From an uncultured Collinsella sp. (GTDB lineage: Bacteria; Actinomycetota; Coriobacteriia; Coriobacteriales; Coriobacteriaceae), in NCBI GenBank assembly GCA_902470365.1, contig CABRFZ010000045.1, forward strand, positions 1-8,076: a DNA stretch of 8,076 nucleotides. The letters run 5' to 3'. The notes beneath the pieces are model-generated. The model saw only the letters and a list, made by a program, of their open reading frames with translations. It made no database searches and was not told the origin of the DNA. Position numbers and translations under genes: made by a program. Positions 1-5,298 of the stretch are shown here, piece by piece. Position 1 is the stretch's first letter, and every line of letters begins with the position of its first letter.

Positions 1-368
1 CGTGCATGCTCTCGGCAACAGACGCCATGGCTTGTGGCCAGCGCATGTGCATGCGGGCAGTCTCTGCCGGCAATGCGTCCGAGGCCCCGTTTATCGCCCA
101 CCCTACGCGGGCCTTCGCAGCCACGGACGTCGACAGCGACCACTTCCCCATCGTGCCCGCCAAGGCTCTCGACATGGTTGTGGTGCCGCTCGTGGCTTTC
201 GACCGAACCGGTGCGCGCCTGGGCTACGGCGGAGGCTGCTACGACCGCTACCTGCCCATGCTCTCGCCCGCATGCCAAATCATCGGCATCGCCTTTGACG
301 AGCAGCGTGTCGACCACGTTCCCACCGACGCCCACGACCTGCCACTGCCCAACATCGTCAGCGCCTAG
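1..368 (+). CDS. 5-formyltetrahydrofolate cyclo-ligase (C-terminal part; 5' end outside window)
   Basis: This is the C-terminal ~120 residues of a 5-formyltetrahydrofolate cyclo-ligase (MTHFS/YgfA family), read in the frame whose first full codon is at base 3. The enzyme uses ATP to convert 5-formyl-THF to 5,10-methenyl-THF in the cytosolic one-carbon folate pool. The sequence shows the family's signature: a hydrophobic strand ending in 'VVPLVAFD', then 'RLGYGGGCYDRYL' (the Gly-rich nucleotide/Mg-binding loop), then 'IGIAFDEQRVDHVPTDAHDLPLPNIVSA', matching the usual 'hD.pl..iv' ending. The family is normally about 180-200 residues, so roughly the first third lies upstream. An internal ATG at base 6 is only a methionine codon within the protein. 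The stop is TAG at 366-368. No terminator with a U-tract follows; the palindromic repeat begins 24 bases downstream. Identification is firm; the true start cannot be seen. Confidence 0.9.
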   Translation, partial: CMLSATDAMACGQRMCMRAVSAGNASEAPFIAHPTRAFAATDVDSDHFPIVPAKALDMVVVPLVAFDRTGARLGYGGGCYDRYLPMLSPACQIIGIAFDEQRVDHVPTDAHDLPLPNIVSA

Positions 369-392
369 CCACCGCTGTATCGCACCCGCAAG

Positions 393-511
393 ATGAGCGT
401 GGAAAATCTCCCACTTTGAGCCCCCTTACGAGCCAAAAACGGGAGATTATCCACACTCATTCAACAAGCGTCCGAAAATCCACGCTCGTCCGTCCGATTT
501 TCCACGCTTGT
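393..511 (+). repeat. 119-base palindromic intergenic repeat, copy 1
   Basis: This is an intergenic repeat that aligns without gaps to 1794-1912; by hand count about 95 of 119 positions match. Its architecture is a left arm (395-412), then a right arm (441-458) forming an imperfect inverted repeat around a 28-base loop, then two related units starting GTCCG at 470 and 492 (22-base period). The second ends in TTTTCCACGCTTGT instead of AATCCACG(C/T)TCGT. The most conserved segment (470-489, 20 bases) is identical in both copies, while the loop (423-429) and the linker (461-469) are the most divergent, as expected if arms and units are functional. No coding potential and no poly-T are seen. It lies 24 bases after the cyclo-ligase stop and 24 bases before the 3' end of the minus-strand AbiEi-like gene. 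I infer a dispersed family of extragenic elements in this genome. Confidence 0.85.
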
Positions 512-535
512 GCAGCCAAACGCCCTGCAACTGCC

Positions 536-1498
536 TCAGCACGCACGCGGCACGCCGGCGACCTTGAGCTTGCGATCGAGCTTTGTCGGATCCCTTAGAT
601 CATCCCAGCACAAGCGCACAATCTTGCAGTTATCAAGCAGCGAAAGTCTCGACTCGCGCTGGCGCTCATCGAACTGCGCCTTCGCGAGCTTGCCCTCCTC
701 CGCCGCCTTCTCGCTTTTAACGAATCCGTCGAACTCCCCGATAATCAGCCGGTCGCCCACGCGCCACAAGTAGTCGACGCGATACGGTCGTCCCGGCTCA
801 ACCGGGTCGAACAGCTCAACTTGCAGTTCCGGCGTCTGCCAACCGCGCTCGATCATCAGGGCACGCGCCTTGGACTCGCCGCCACTTTCCGACAGCCCAT
901 CGGCACATCGTGCAACCCTGCGCGCCATCACAACACCGCGACGATTCAGGCCAAGCTTTTCGACCGTCTCAACGAGATGCTCCTTCGACAAAAGTTGCTC
1001 ATGGAGTGCCGAATCCGCGATGATCAGTCCCTCGACAAACGATGCATCGACCAAGCAATCCGTAATCGTTTGATCGATATCGGTTACGGCGATATCCATC
1101 TGGGTGGCCCGTGTTTGACGAGCATAGCGATGACGAATGACCTGAGAGCCCGGCGTCGTCGATTGGGCCGGCATCGCGGCGATATGGATGTGCGTCAAAT
1201 TGGCATGCGAAACCGAAAGGCCATAGATAACAGCCGCCGTATAGGAGCAAAATGTCCAGTCGGGGTGCTTTTGCGCAAGCGCCCGCACCCGATGCAGATA
1301 ACGCTGCCGAAACTTGAGCTCGGACCAGTATTCCGGACGCGCATACAGCCCCGGCATGACCACCTCTAGACTTCCCACCTCCGCCCGCCGCTCAATCTGC
1401 TTTGCCTCCGCCGCCGTGCGCGCGTACACGCAGCTCATCTGCTGTTCGCATGCTTTAATGTGACTTGCAAGTCTTTGATTCGCCGTCATGTTTCCCAT
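536..1498 (-). CDS. AbiEi-like antitoxin/regulator domain fused to a PD-(D/E)xK nuclease-like (DUF559-type) domain
   Basis: This is a 320-residue soluble protein in two parts. Residues ~10-110 resemble the N-terminal half of AbiEi-family proteins: a short helical region, 'RRAEVGSLEVVMPGLYARPEYW' (the usual wing ending in G-x-Y), then 'HPDWTFCSYTAAVIYGLSV' (the usual 'sh.sAA.lhGl' strand). Residues ~204-316 resemble DUF559/Vsr-like restriction-fold domains: Glu208 in 'GGESKARAL', Asp242 in 'YRVDYLW', Glu255 and Asp257 in 'IIGEFDG', Lys261, and the tail 'DERQRESRLSLLDNCKIVRLCWDDL'. Similar fusions are annotated in actinobacteria as AbiEi-family antitoxin-domain proteins, with function mostly unknown. 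No AbiEii nucleotidyltransferase toxin is adjacent. I place the start at 1498 because GGGAGG (1503-1508) precedes it. A longer in-frame start at 1561 adds 21 residues that do not look conserved and lack a clear ribosome site; the ATG at 1489 is 13 bases from the same site. A 119-base repeat lies beyond each end of the gene and its leader. The family assignment is by eye. Confidence 0.72.
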   Translation of the reverse strand: MGNMTANQRLASHIKACEQQMSCVYARTAAEAKQIERRAEVGSLEVVMPGLYARPEYWSELKFRQRYLHRVRALAQKHPDWTFCSYTAAVIYGLSVSHANLTHIHIAAMPAQSTTPGSQVIRHRYARQTRATQMDIAVTDIDQTITDCLVDASFVEGLIIADSALHEQLLSKEHLVETVEKLGLNRRGVVMARRVARCADGLSESGGESKARALMIERGWQTPELQVELFDPVEPGRPYRVDYLWRVGDRLIIGEFDGFVKSEKAAEEGKLAKAQFDERQRESRLSLLDNCKIVRLCWDDLRDPTKLDRKLKVAGVPRAC

Positions 1499-1502
1499 GT
1501 CG

Positions 1503-1508
1503 CCTCCC
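1503..1508 (-). promoter_or_regulatory. Ribosome-binding site (GGGAGG) for the AbiEi-like gene
   Basis: On the minus strand GGGAGG stands four bases before the ATG at 1498 and 13 bases before a second in-frame ATG at 1489. It is the only good Shine-Dalgarno match near the 5' end of the frame, so it supports the 1498 start over 1561. The four-base gap is slightly short, which leaves some doubt between 1498 and 1489. Confidence 0.6.
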
Positions 1509-1535
1509 AACTCTTGGAACGGCGCAAACGTACCA

Positions 1536-1603
1536 GACGGTTTCATGCGAAGTCTGACCAAATACCGTCCAGGCGCTGACCAAATGCTTGACGGTTTTGG
1601 ACG
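1536..1603 (-). promoter_or_regulatory. Leader with direct repeats and mutually exclusive short hairpins upstream of the AbiEi-like gene
   Basis: Between the predicted transcription start and the start codon, the minus strand carries ATTTGGTCAG twice (1585-1576 and 1563-1554), 22 bases apart. These are framed by AAACCGTC twice (1597-1590 and 1543-1536). A central GACGGT (1569-1564) is complementary to ACCGTC on either side, so the RNA could form one of two alternative 6-bp stems, each with one ATTTGGTCAG in its loop (20- and 22-base loops). Two readings fit: a tandem operator with two-turn spacing bound by the gene's own product or another regulator, or a leader RNA switch. The stems are short, so chance is possible. 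Function is inferred only. Confidence 0.4.
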
Positions 1604-1617
1604 TTTTAGGCTGATGG

Positions 1618-1646
1618 CTTATATCTGCAGGTAGAAGCCTTGCCAA
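1618..1646 (-). promoter_or_regulatory. Sigma70-type promoter for the AbiEi-like gene
   Basis: On the minus strand TTGGCA (1646-1641; 5 of 6 to TTGACA) is followed by exactly 17 bases and then TATAAG (1623-1618; 5 of 6 to TATAAT). Predicted transcription would start near 1611, giving a leader of about 110 bases to the ATG at 1498. This is the best promoter match in the gap and it points at the only gene it could serve. The leader holds the repeated motifs listed separately. Confidence 0.6.
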
Positions 1647-1793
1647 GAGGTCCCTGTCTCCACATTTTGAGGCCTTGGTCCATTGGATTATCAGAAAGAA
1701 AAACCCGTCGAGATTCAAGACTACGCCAAATGCGACTTTGCCTCTGCATGCACCGTCTCTTAGCCGAGCCATCGGCATCTACATGCCTAAAAA

Positions 1794-1912
1794 ATGAGCG
1801 TGGATAATCTCCCGTTTTGAGCCTAGTTTTGAGCCAAAAGTGGGAGATTATCCACGCTCGATTTGTAAACGTCCGAAAATCCACGCTCGTGTGTCCGAAA
1901 ATCCACGTTCGT
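1794..1912 (+). repeat. 119-base palindromic intergenic repeat, copy 2
   Basis: This is the second copy of the element at 393-511, in the same orientation and of the same length. Here the inverted repeat is perfect: GAGCGTGGATAATCTCCC (1796-1813) and its exact reverse complement (1842-1859), with TTTTG (1815-1819) and CAAAA (1835-1839) able to extend the stem past a small asymmetry. Two 22-base units follow, starting GTCCGAAAATCCACG at 1871 and 1893. The motif TCCACG(C/T)TCG therefore recurs at 1851, 1880 and 1902 (spacings 29 and 22, the same as in copy 1) plus once inverted in the left arm. No T-tract follows either side, so a plain intrinsic terminator is unlikely. It lies 53 bases past the end of the minus-strand metA gene. 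Confidence 0.87.
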
Positions 1913-1924
1913 CACGCCGCGAGC

Positions 1925-1966
1925 ACAGCAACGGCCGCAGCAGCAACCACAGCTACAGCCGCAGCC
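1925..1966. repeat. Degenerate six-base-period tract next to the metA stop
   Basis: Seven consecutive six-base units resembling (A/G)C(A/G)(G/A)C(C/A/T) run from 1925 to 1966, ending at the metA stop codon. Read on the minus strand just past that TAG they translate in frame as 15 or more Ala/Val/Leu residues before TGA at 1914-1912. It is either simple low-complexity DNA or the remnant of a longer C-terminus. Confidence 0.45.
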
Positions 1967-2892
1967 TAGTGCTCCTCGCCGGCGCGGGCTAGGTCGTAGG
2001 GCGTGGTCTGGTAGACGTAGTAGTTGAGCCAGTTGGTGTAGAGCAGCTGAGCTTGGCTGCGCCAGACGTTGCGCGGCTCGGCGGTGGGGTCGTCGCCCGG
2101 GAAGTAATGCGCCGGCACCTGAGGGTTGAGTCCGCGCTTCACGTCGCGCTCGTACTCCAGGCGCAACGTGTCGGTATCGTACTCGGGATGGCCAAAGACA
2201 AAGAAGCGACGGCTGTCGGTCGACTTGACGATGTACAGGCCCACCTCGTCGGACACGGCCACGACCTCAAGCTGCGGCTCGGCCTCCACGTCCTCGCGAC
2301 GCACATCGGTGTTGCGCGAATGCACGGCATAGAAACGATCGTCAAAGCCACGGACCAGCGGGCTTTGCGGCTTCACCAGATAATGCTCGAACACGCCGCT
2401 CGCCTTTGCCGGCAGGTCGTACTTCTGGATACCGTAATGATGGTACAGACCGGCCTGTGCACCCCAGCAAATGTGCAGCGTAGAGTGCACGTGCGTGGTG
2501 GACCAATCCATGATCTGGCAGAGCTCGGGCCAGTAGTCGACCTCCTCGAACGGCATCTGCTCCACCGGGGCGCCCGTGATGATCAGGCCGTCGTAGTGGA
2601 TGTCGCGGATGTCGTCGAACGTGCGGTAGAACGTCTCCAGGTGGCCGGCGCTCACGTGCGTGGCCTCGTGTGTCTTGGTGCGCAGCAGGTCCACCTCCAC
2701 CTGCAGCGGCGTGTTGGAGAGCTTGCGCATGATCTGCGTCTCGGTGGCAATCTTGGTGGGCATGAGGTTGAGGATGAGCACGCGCAGCGGACGGATGTCC
2801 TGGTGCAGCGCGCGGTACTCGGTCATGACAAAGATGTTCTCGCTCTCGAGCTGCGCGGCGGCAGGGAGGGCGTCGGGGATGCGAATGGGCAT
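1966..2892 (-). CDS. metA: Homoserine O-acyltransferase MetA (probably acetyl-CoA-using)
   Basis: This is a 308-residue cytosolic enzyme that acylates the hydroxyl of L-homoserine, the committed step toward methionine. Length and motifs match MetA throughout: 'LNLMPTKIATE' (residues 41-51), 'GLIITGAPVE' (102-111), the nucleophile Cys142 in 'ICWGAQAG', and His235/Glu237 in 'FGHPEYD', i.e. the Cys-His-Glu triad at canonical numbering. Residue 111 is Glu. In this family Glu111 is reported for acetyl-CoA-dependent members (Bacillus type) and Gly111 for the succinyl-CoA-dependent E. coli enzyme, so acetyltransferase activity is inferred despite the common 'succinyltransferase' label. The start is ATG 2892, with AAGGAG (2903-2898) five bases upstream. 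The gene is divergent from the dehydrogenase gene over 210 bases. I see no SAM riboswitch, S-box-like fold or convincing promoter in that gap. No clear terminator follows the TAG stop; an Ala/Val-coding open stretch continues in frame. Confidence 0.95.
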   Translation of the reverse strand: MPIRIPDALPAAAQLESENIFVMTEYRALHQDIRPLRVLILNLMPTKIATETQIMRKLSNTPLQVEVDLLRTKTHEATHVSAGHLETFYRTFDDIRDIHYDGLIITGAPVEQMPFEEVDYWPELCQIMDWSTTHVHSTLHICWGAQAGLYHHYGIQKYDLPAKASGVFEHYLVKPQSPLVRGFDDRFYAVHSRNTDVRREDVEAEPQLEVVAVSDEVGLYIVKSTDSRRFFVFGHPEYDTDTLRLEYERDVKRGLNPQVPAHYFPGDDPTAEPRNVWRSQAQLLYTNWLNYYVYQTTPYDLARAGEEH

Positions 2893-3036
2893 GGATGCTC
2901 CTTACGAGTCAGTTGCAGCTATGGTACAACGACCGGCGCCATCCGCGCGAGCACATCGCCCAGCGATACCGTCAGCGGCCCAAATCGCTCCAAAAGTAGA
3001 GATTAAGGCATGCTCAAAAATCTATGGCGCTTTAGC

Positions 3037-3065
3037 CTAGCAAAGTGGCAACAGGACGCTACAAT
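3037..3065 (+). promoter_or_regulatory. Probable promoter of the L-2-hydroxyacid dehydrogenase gene
   Basis: TACAAT (3060-3065) matches the -10 consensus at 5 of 6 positions and would start transcription near 3072, about 30 bases before the ATG at 3103. The hexamer 17 bases upstream, CTAGCA (3037-3042), is only a 3 of 6 match to the -35 consensus. The promoter would then be weak or activator-assisted. Placement rests mainly on the -10 and its distance to the gene. Confidence 0.42.
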
Positions 3066-3102
3066 GGTTCGACGCGAAAAACTCGGCCGAAAGGATACAT
3101 AT

Positions 3103-4080
3103 ATGTACCAGACGCGTAAGATCGGTGTGGTCGGCCAGGGCCACGTAGGAGCACATGTCGCCAACAGCCTGCTCATGCAGGGCATTGCCGATGAGCTGTA
3201 CCTGTGCGATATCAACGAGGCCAAGGTGACGTCCGAGGTCCAGGACCTGCGCGACTCCCTTTCGTTTGTCCCGTACAACACCAAGATCGTCAACTGCTAC
3301 GACCACTACGAGGAGCTTGCCTGCTGCGACGTCATCGTCAACGCCGCCGGCAAGGTCGCGCTAGCCGCCGGCAACCGCGACGGCGAGCTGTTCTTTACCA
3401 CCGACGCCGCCCGCACCTTTGCCAAGCGCATCGTCGACGCCGGCTTTGACGGCATCTTCGTGAGCATCTCCAACCCCTGCGACGTCGTGTGCACCGAGCT
3501 GTGGCATCTGACCGGCTACGATCCCAAGAAGATTATCGGCTCGGGCTGCGGCCTGGACTCTGCCCGCCTGCGCACCGAGATCTCCAAGAAGGTCGGCGTG
3601 AGCCCCAAGTCCATCGACGCCTACATGATCGGCGAGCACGGCTTTAGCCAGCTTGCCGCCTTTAAGGCCGCAACCATCGCCGGCAAAAACCTCAACGAGC
3701 TTCAGGCCGAGAACCCCGACAAGTACGCCTTCGACCACATGGAGGTCGAGGAGCTTGCACGCAAGGGCGGCTACGTAACCTACCAGGGCAAGCAGTGCAC
3801 CGAGTACGCCGTCGCCAACTCCGCCGCGCGCGTCTGCGCCGCCGTTCTGCACAACGAGCACGCCGTGCTTTCCGCCTCCACGCTCATGACCGGCCAGTAT
3901 GGCGAGGAGGGCATCTTCACCTCCCTGCCGTGCGTGATCGGTGCCGAGGGCGTCGAGGAGGTCTACACACTCGACCTTTCCGAGCACGAGCTCGAAGGCT
4001 TCCACAAGAGCTGCCAGCACATCCGCGACAACATCGCCCAACTCGACTGGTGGGATGCCGAGGGCGTCGTCGGCAAGTAG
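3103..4080 (+). CDS. NAD-dependent L-2-hydroxyacid dehydrogenase, L-hydroxyisocaproate/lactate dehydrogenase type
   Basis: This is a 325-residue member of the L-lactate/malate dehydrogenase superfamily that interconverts 2-oxo and L-2-hydroxy acids with NAD(H) in the cytosol. Visible elements are the Rossmann loop GQGHVG (11-16) with Asp36 after the second strand (NAD rather than NADP), 'SNPCDVV' (123-129), 'GSGCGLDSARLR' (146-157) holding Asp152 and substrate-binding Arg155, and 'GEHG' (177-180) with catalytic His179. The specificity loop 'AGKVALAAGNRDGELFFT' (82-99) lacks the Gln (LDH) or Arg (MDH) of 'PxxPGxxR'. Together with 'EELARKGGYVTYQGK', it resembles L-2-hydroxyisocaproate dehydrogenases, so branched or bulky 2-oxo acids are likelier substrates than pyruvate. 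Start 3103 is chosen because AAAGGA (3090-3095) lies seven bases upstream and the protein begins just before the first strand. An in-frame ATG at 3010 lies upstream of the likely promoter. It is a single-gene unit ending in a strong terminator. Family sure, substrate inferred. Confidence 0.88.
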   Translation: MYQTRKIGVVGQGHVGAHVANSLLMQGIADELYLCDINEAKVTSEVQDLRDSLSFVPYNTKIVNCYDHYEELACCDVIVNAAGKVALAAGNRDGELFFTTDAARTFAKRIVDAGFDGIFVSISNPCDVVCTELWHLTGYDPKKIIGSGCGLDSARLRTEISKKVGVSPKSIDAYMIGEHGFSQLAAFKAATIAGKNLNELQAENPDKYAFDHMEVEELARKGGYVTYQGKQCTEYAVANSAARVCAAVLHNEHAVLSASTLMTGQYGEEGIFTSLPCVIGAEGVEEVYTLDLSEHELEGFHKSCQHIRDNIAQLDWWDAEGVVGK

Positions 4081-4121
4081 GTCGTCAATCGCCGCAATCT
4101 CGCGAATCTAAGCGCGATACC

Positions 4122-4163
4122 AAGCGGGCCGCGCCGGAATACTACCGGCGCGGCCCGCTTTTT
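4122..4163 (+). terminator. Rho-independent terminator of the dehydrogenase gene
   Basis: A perfect 16-bp stem (4122-4137 with 4145-4160), almost all G/C, closes a seven-base loop AATACTA and runs into five T residues (4159-4163). It starts 41 bases after the dehydrogenase stop. The opposite strand lacks a T-run after the stem, so it should work mainly rightward, although it also lies downstream of the convergent SIS gene and may slow antisense readthrough. Confidence 0.93.
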
Positions 4164-4211
4164 ACGCACGCTGTTCGCTTGCGAATCGAAGGTGAATGCT
4201 TTTCCCGTTAC

Positions 4212-5180
4212 CTAGTACTGTTCGATGCCCATGTAGCGACGAACCTCGGGGCTGTGGTCAAACACCTTGCCGCGCGCGGCGCGCAGCTCGCAGCTCATAT
4301 TGTAGAAGAAGATCGGCTCCAGGAACGAACGCACGCTGGCGGGCACCTCGCCTACGCCGTACTCGAGTGCATCGAGCACCATGACTGTATCGGTGTGCGT
4401 GTGGAGGAACGCGAGCGCGCGCTCCTCCATGGGGCGGCACTCGCCCGATCCGAGCTGCACAAAGTAGAACACGCCGGGCTCGGTAGCCTCGAAAGGACCG
4501 TGGAAATACTCGCCGGAGTGGATGTAGCAGCAGTGCTGCCACTGCATCTCCATGAGCGAGCAGATGGCCATGGCGTAGGTCTGGCTAAAGTTGGGTCCGG
4601 AGCCCAGGATATAGAAGAACTTGTGCTGCTGACAGAGCTCGGCAAAGCGGGCGCCCAGCTCGGCGTTGACCTTCTCGCGGGCGGCGGGCAGCAGCGCATC
4701 CATCTGCTTTAGGCCCTCGTACATGTCGGCGAGTGCCTCGTAGCCTTCCTGCTGGTCGAGCAGCTCGGCGGCGATCAGAGCGCCGATGCCCTGAGGCACC
4801 TCGGCCTGCGGCACGCCCTCGCCCCAGGGGTAGACCCAGGTGGTCCACTTGCCGTTGTCGATCTTGGAGCCCTCGCAGTCGGTGAGGGCAACGACCTCGG
4901 CACCGGCCGCCAGCGCCATCTCGCAGCCGTCGACGACCTCTTGCGTGTTGCCGCTGTGGCTGCAGGCAATAACGAGCGACTTCTCGCCAAGGCTCTTGGG
5001 GGCCATCAGGCAAAACTCGCGTGCCGTGTAGACCGTCGAGGTAAACGTGGTGGCCTCGCGCTTGAGCAGCTCGTTGGCCGGCATCAGGTCGATCATCGAA
5101 CCGCCACAAGCAATCCAAAAGACGTTCTCAATCTTGCCCTTGCGCTCGATGATTTCCTGAACCAGATCATGTGCGTTCAT
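4212..5180 (-). CDS. SIS-domain sugar-phosphate deglycase/isomerase, FrlB-like
   Basis: This is a 322-residue soluble protein with two SIS (sugar isomerase) domains. The first contains 'VFWIACGGSMIDLMPANEL' (20-38) and the phosphate-binding Ser-rich loop 'ACSHSGNTQEVV' (72-83). The second contains 'FYILGSGPNFSQTYAMA' (189-205), 'LMEMQWQHCCYIHSGEYFHGPFE' (209-231) and the terminal 'HSPEVRRYMGIEQY', all close in pattern to FrlB, the fructoselysine-6-phosphate deglycase. Glu211 and His227 sit 16 residues apart, as do the reported catalytic Glu and His of the related deglycase FraB. I infer cleavage of a fructosamine-6-phosphate (glucose-6-phosphate plus amine), but an aminosugar isomerase role is possible. 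No kinase or transporter gene is adjacent. The start is ATG 5180, with AAGGAGG (5196-5190) nine bases upstream. It is preceded by a promoter, two putative operators and the GntR gene. The stop TAG (4214-4212) converges with the dehydrogenase gene. Confidence 0.85.
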   Translation of the reverse strand: MNAHDLVQEIIERKGKIENVFWIACGGSMIDLMPANELLKREATTFTSTVYTAREFCLMAPKSLGEKSLVIACSHSGNTQEVVDGCEMALAAGAEVVALTDCEGSKIDNGKWTTWVYPWGEGVPQAEVPQGIGALIAAELLDQQEGYEALADMYEGLKQMDALLPAAREKVNAELGARFAELCQQHKFFYILGSGPNFSQTYAMAICSLMEMQWQHCCYIHSGEYFHGPFEATEPGVFYFVQLGSGECRPMEERALAFLHTHTDTVMVLDALEYGVGEVPASVRSFLEPIFFYNMSCELRAARGKVFDHSPEVRRYMGIEQY

Positions 5181-5236
5181 CCTGATGTTCCTCCTTGTGG
5201 GGCGGCTTTGAGCGACGGCGGATCGTACCTGCTGTC

Positions 5237-5253
5237 GTTCTATGTTGTCCTAT
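5237..5253 (-). promoter_or_regulatory. Putative GntR operator 1
   Basis: Read on the + strand this is GTTCTATGTTGTCCTAT, matching operator 2 at 16 of 17 positions. Within it the hexamer NTCTAT/CCTAT recurs at a ten-base period, i.e. a direct rather than inverted repeat. It covers the predicted transcription start and the edge of the -10 of the SIS gene, so binding would block initiation. Assignment to the neighbouring GntR protein is inferred from position. Confidence 0.55.
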
Positions 5254-5281
5254 TTATAGCACGCACGATGACGCTCGTGAA
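5253..5281 (-). promoter_or_regulatory. Promoter of the SIS-domain gene
   Basis: On the minus strand TTCACG (5281-5276; 4 of 6 to consensus) is followed by a 17-base spacer and TATAAA (5258-5253; 5 of 6). Transcription would start near 5246, about 65 bases before the ATG. Between the boxes lies a small inverted repeat, CACGA/TCGTG (5264-5268 and 5275-5279), which overlaps the -35 and could bind a further factor. The two 17-base motifs at 5237 and 5299 bracket this promoter. Confidence 0.65.
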
Positions 5282-5298
5282 GCCATTTCGCCAAACTT

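Larger units (their letters stand above)
1499..1965. other. Gene-free stretch between the AbiEi-like gene and metA
   Basis: These 467 bases hold, in order, the leader and promoter of the AbiEi-like gene (1499-1646), about 150 bases with lower GC than the flanking genes and no recognisable feature (1647-1793), repeat copy 2 (1794-1912), and a GC-rich six-base-period tract beside the metA stop (1925-1966). Short open frames on the minus strand across 1606-1884 and 1455-1778 have no ribosome site or family resemblance and run through the repeat or the leader, so I do not call them. I see no tRNA-like fold. Confidence 0.6.

Noticed and set aside
1687..1718. Alternative minus-strand promoter (TTGAAT ... 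GATAAT)
   Set aside because: The spacer is 20 bases, outside the usual range, and a better-spaced promoter (17 bases) lies closer to the gene.
1606..1884. 92-codon minus-strand open frame beginning in repeat copy 2
   Set aside because: It has no ribosome site, no family resemblance, and overlaps both the repeat and the promoter of the AbiEi-like gene.
1871..1914. Possible CRISPR-like tandem units in the repeat
   Set aside because: Only two 22-base units without unique spacers, no longer array and no cas genes.
2053..3006. 317-codon + strand open frame opposite metA
   Set aside because: It lies antisense to a gene with a full catalytic triad; its His/Val/Leu-rich composition is typical of the reverse frame of high-GC coding DNA, with no family motif.
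2893..3102. Possible SAM riboswitch or methionine-responsive leader upstream of metA
   Set aside because: The gap shows no S-box-like paired core and no terminator/antiterminator pair; only a ribosome site is evident on that strand.
3361..4041. 226-codon minus-strand open frame opposite the dehydrogenase gene
   Set aside because: Gly/Val/Ala-rich mirror of a well-supported gene; no ribosome site or recognisable domain.
3795..4712. 305-codon + strand open frame running through the terminator and into the SIS gene
   Set aside because: It spans the end of one real gene, a perfect terminator and the antisense of another; Arg-rich shadow translation.
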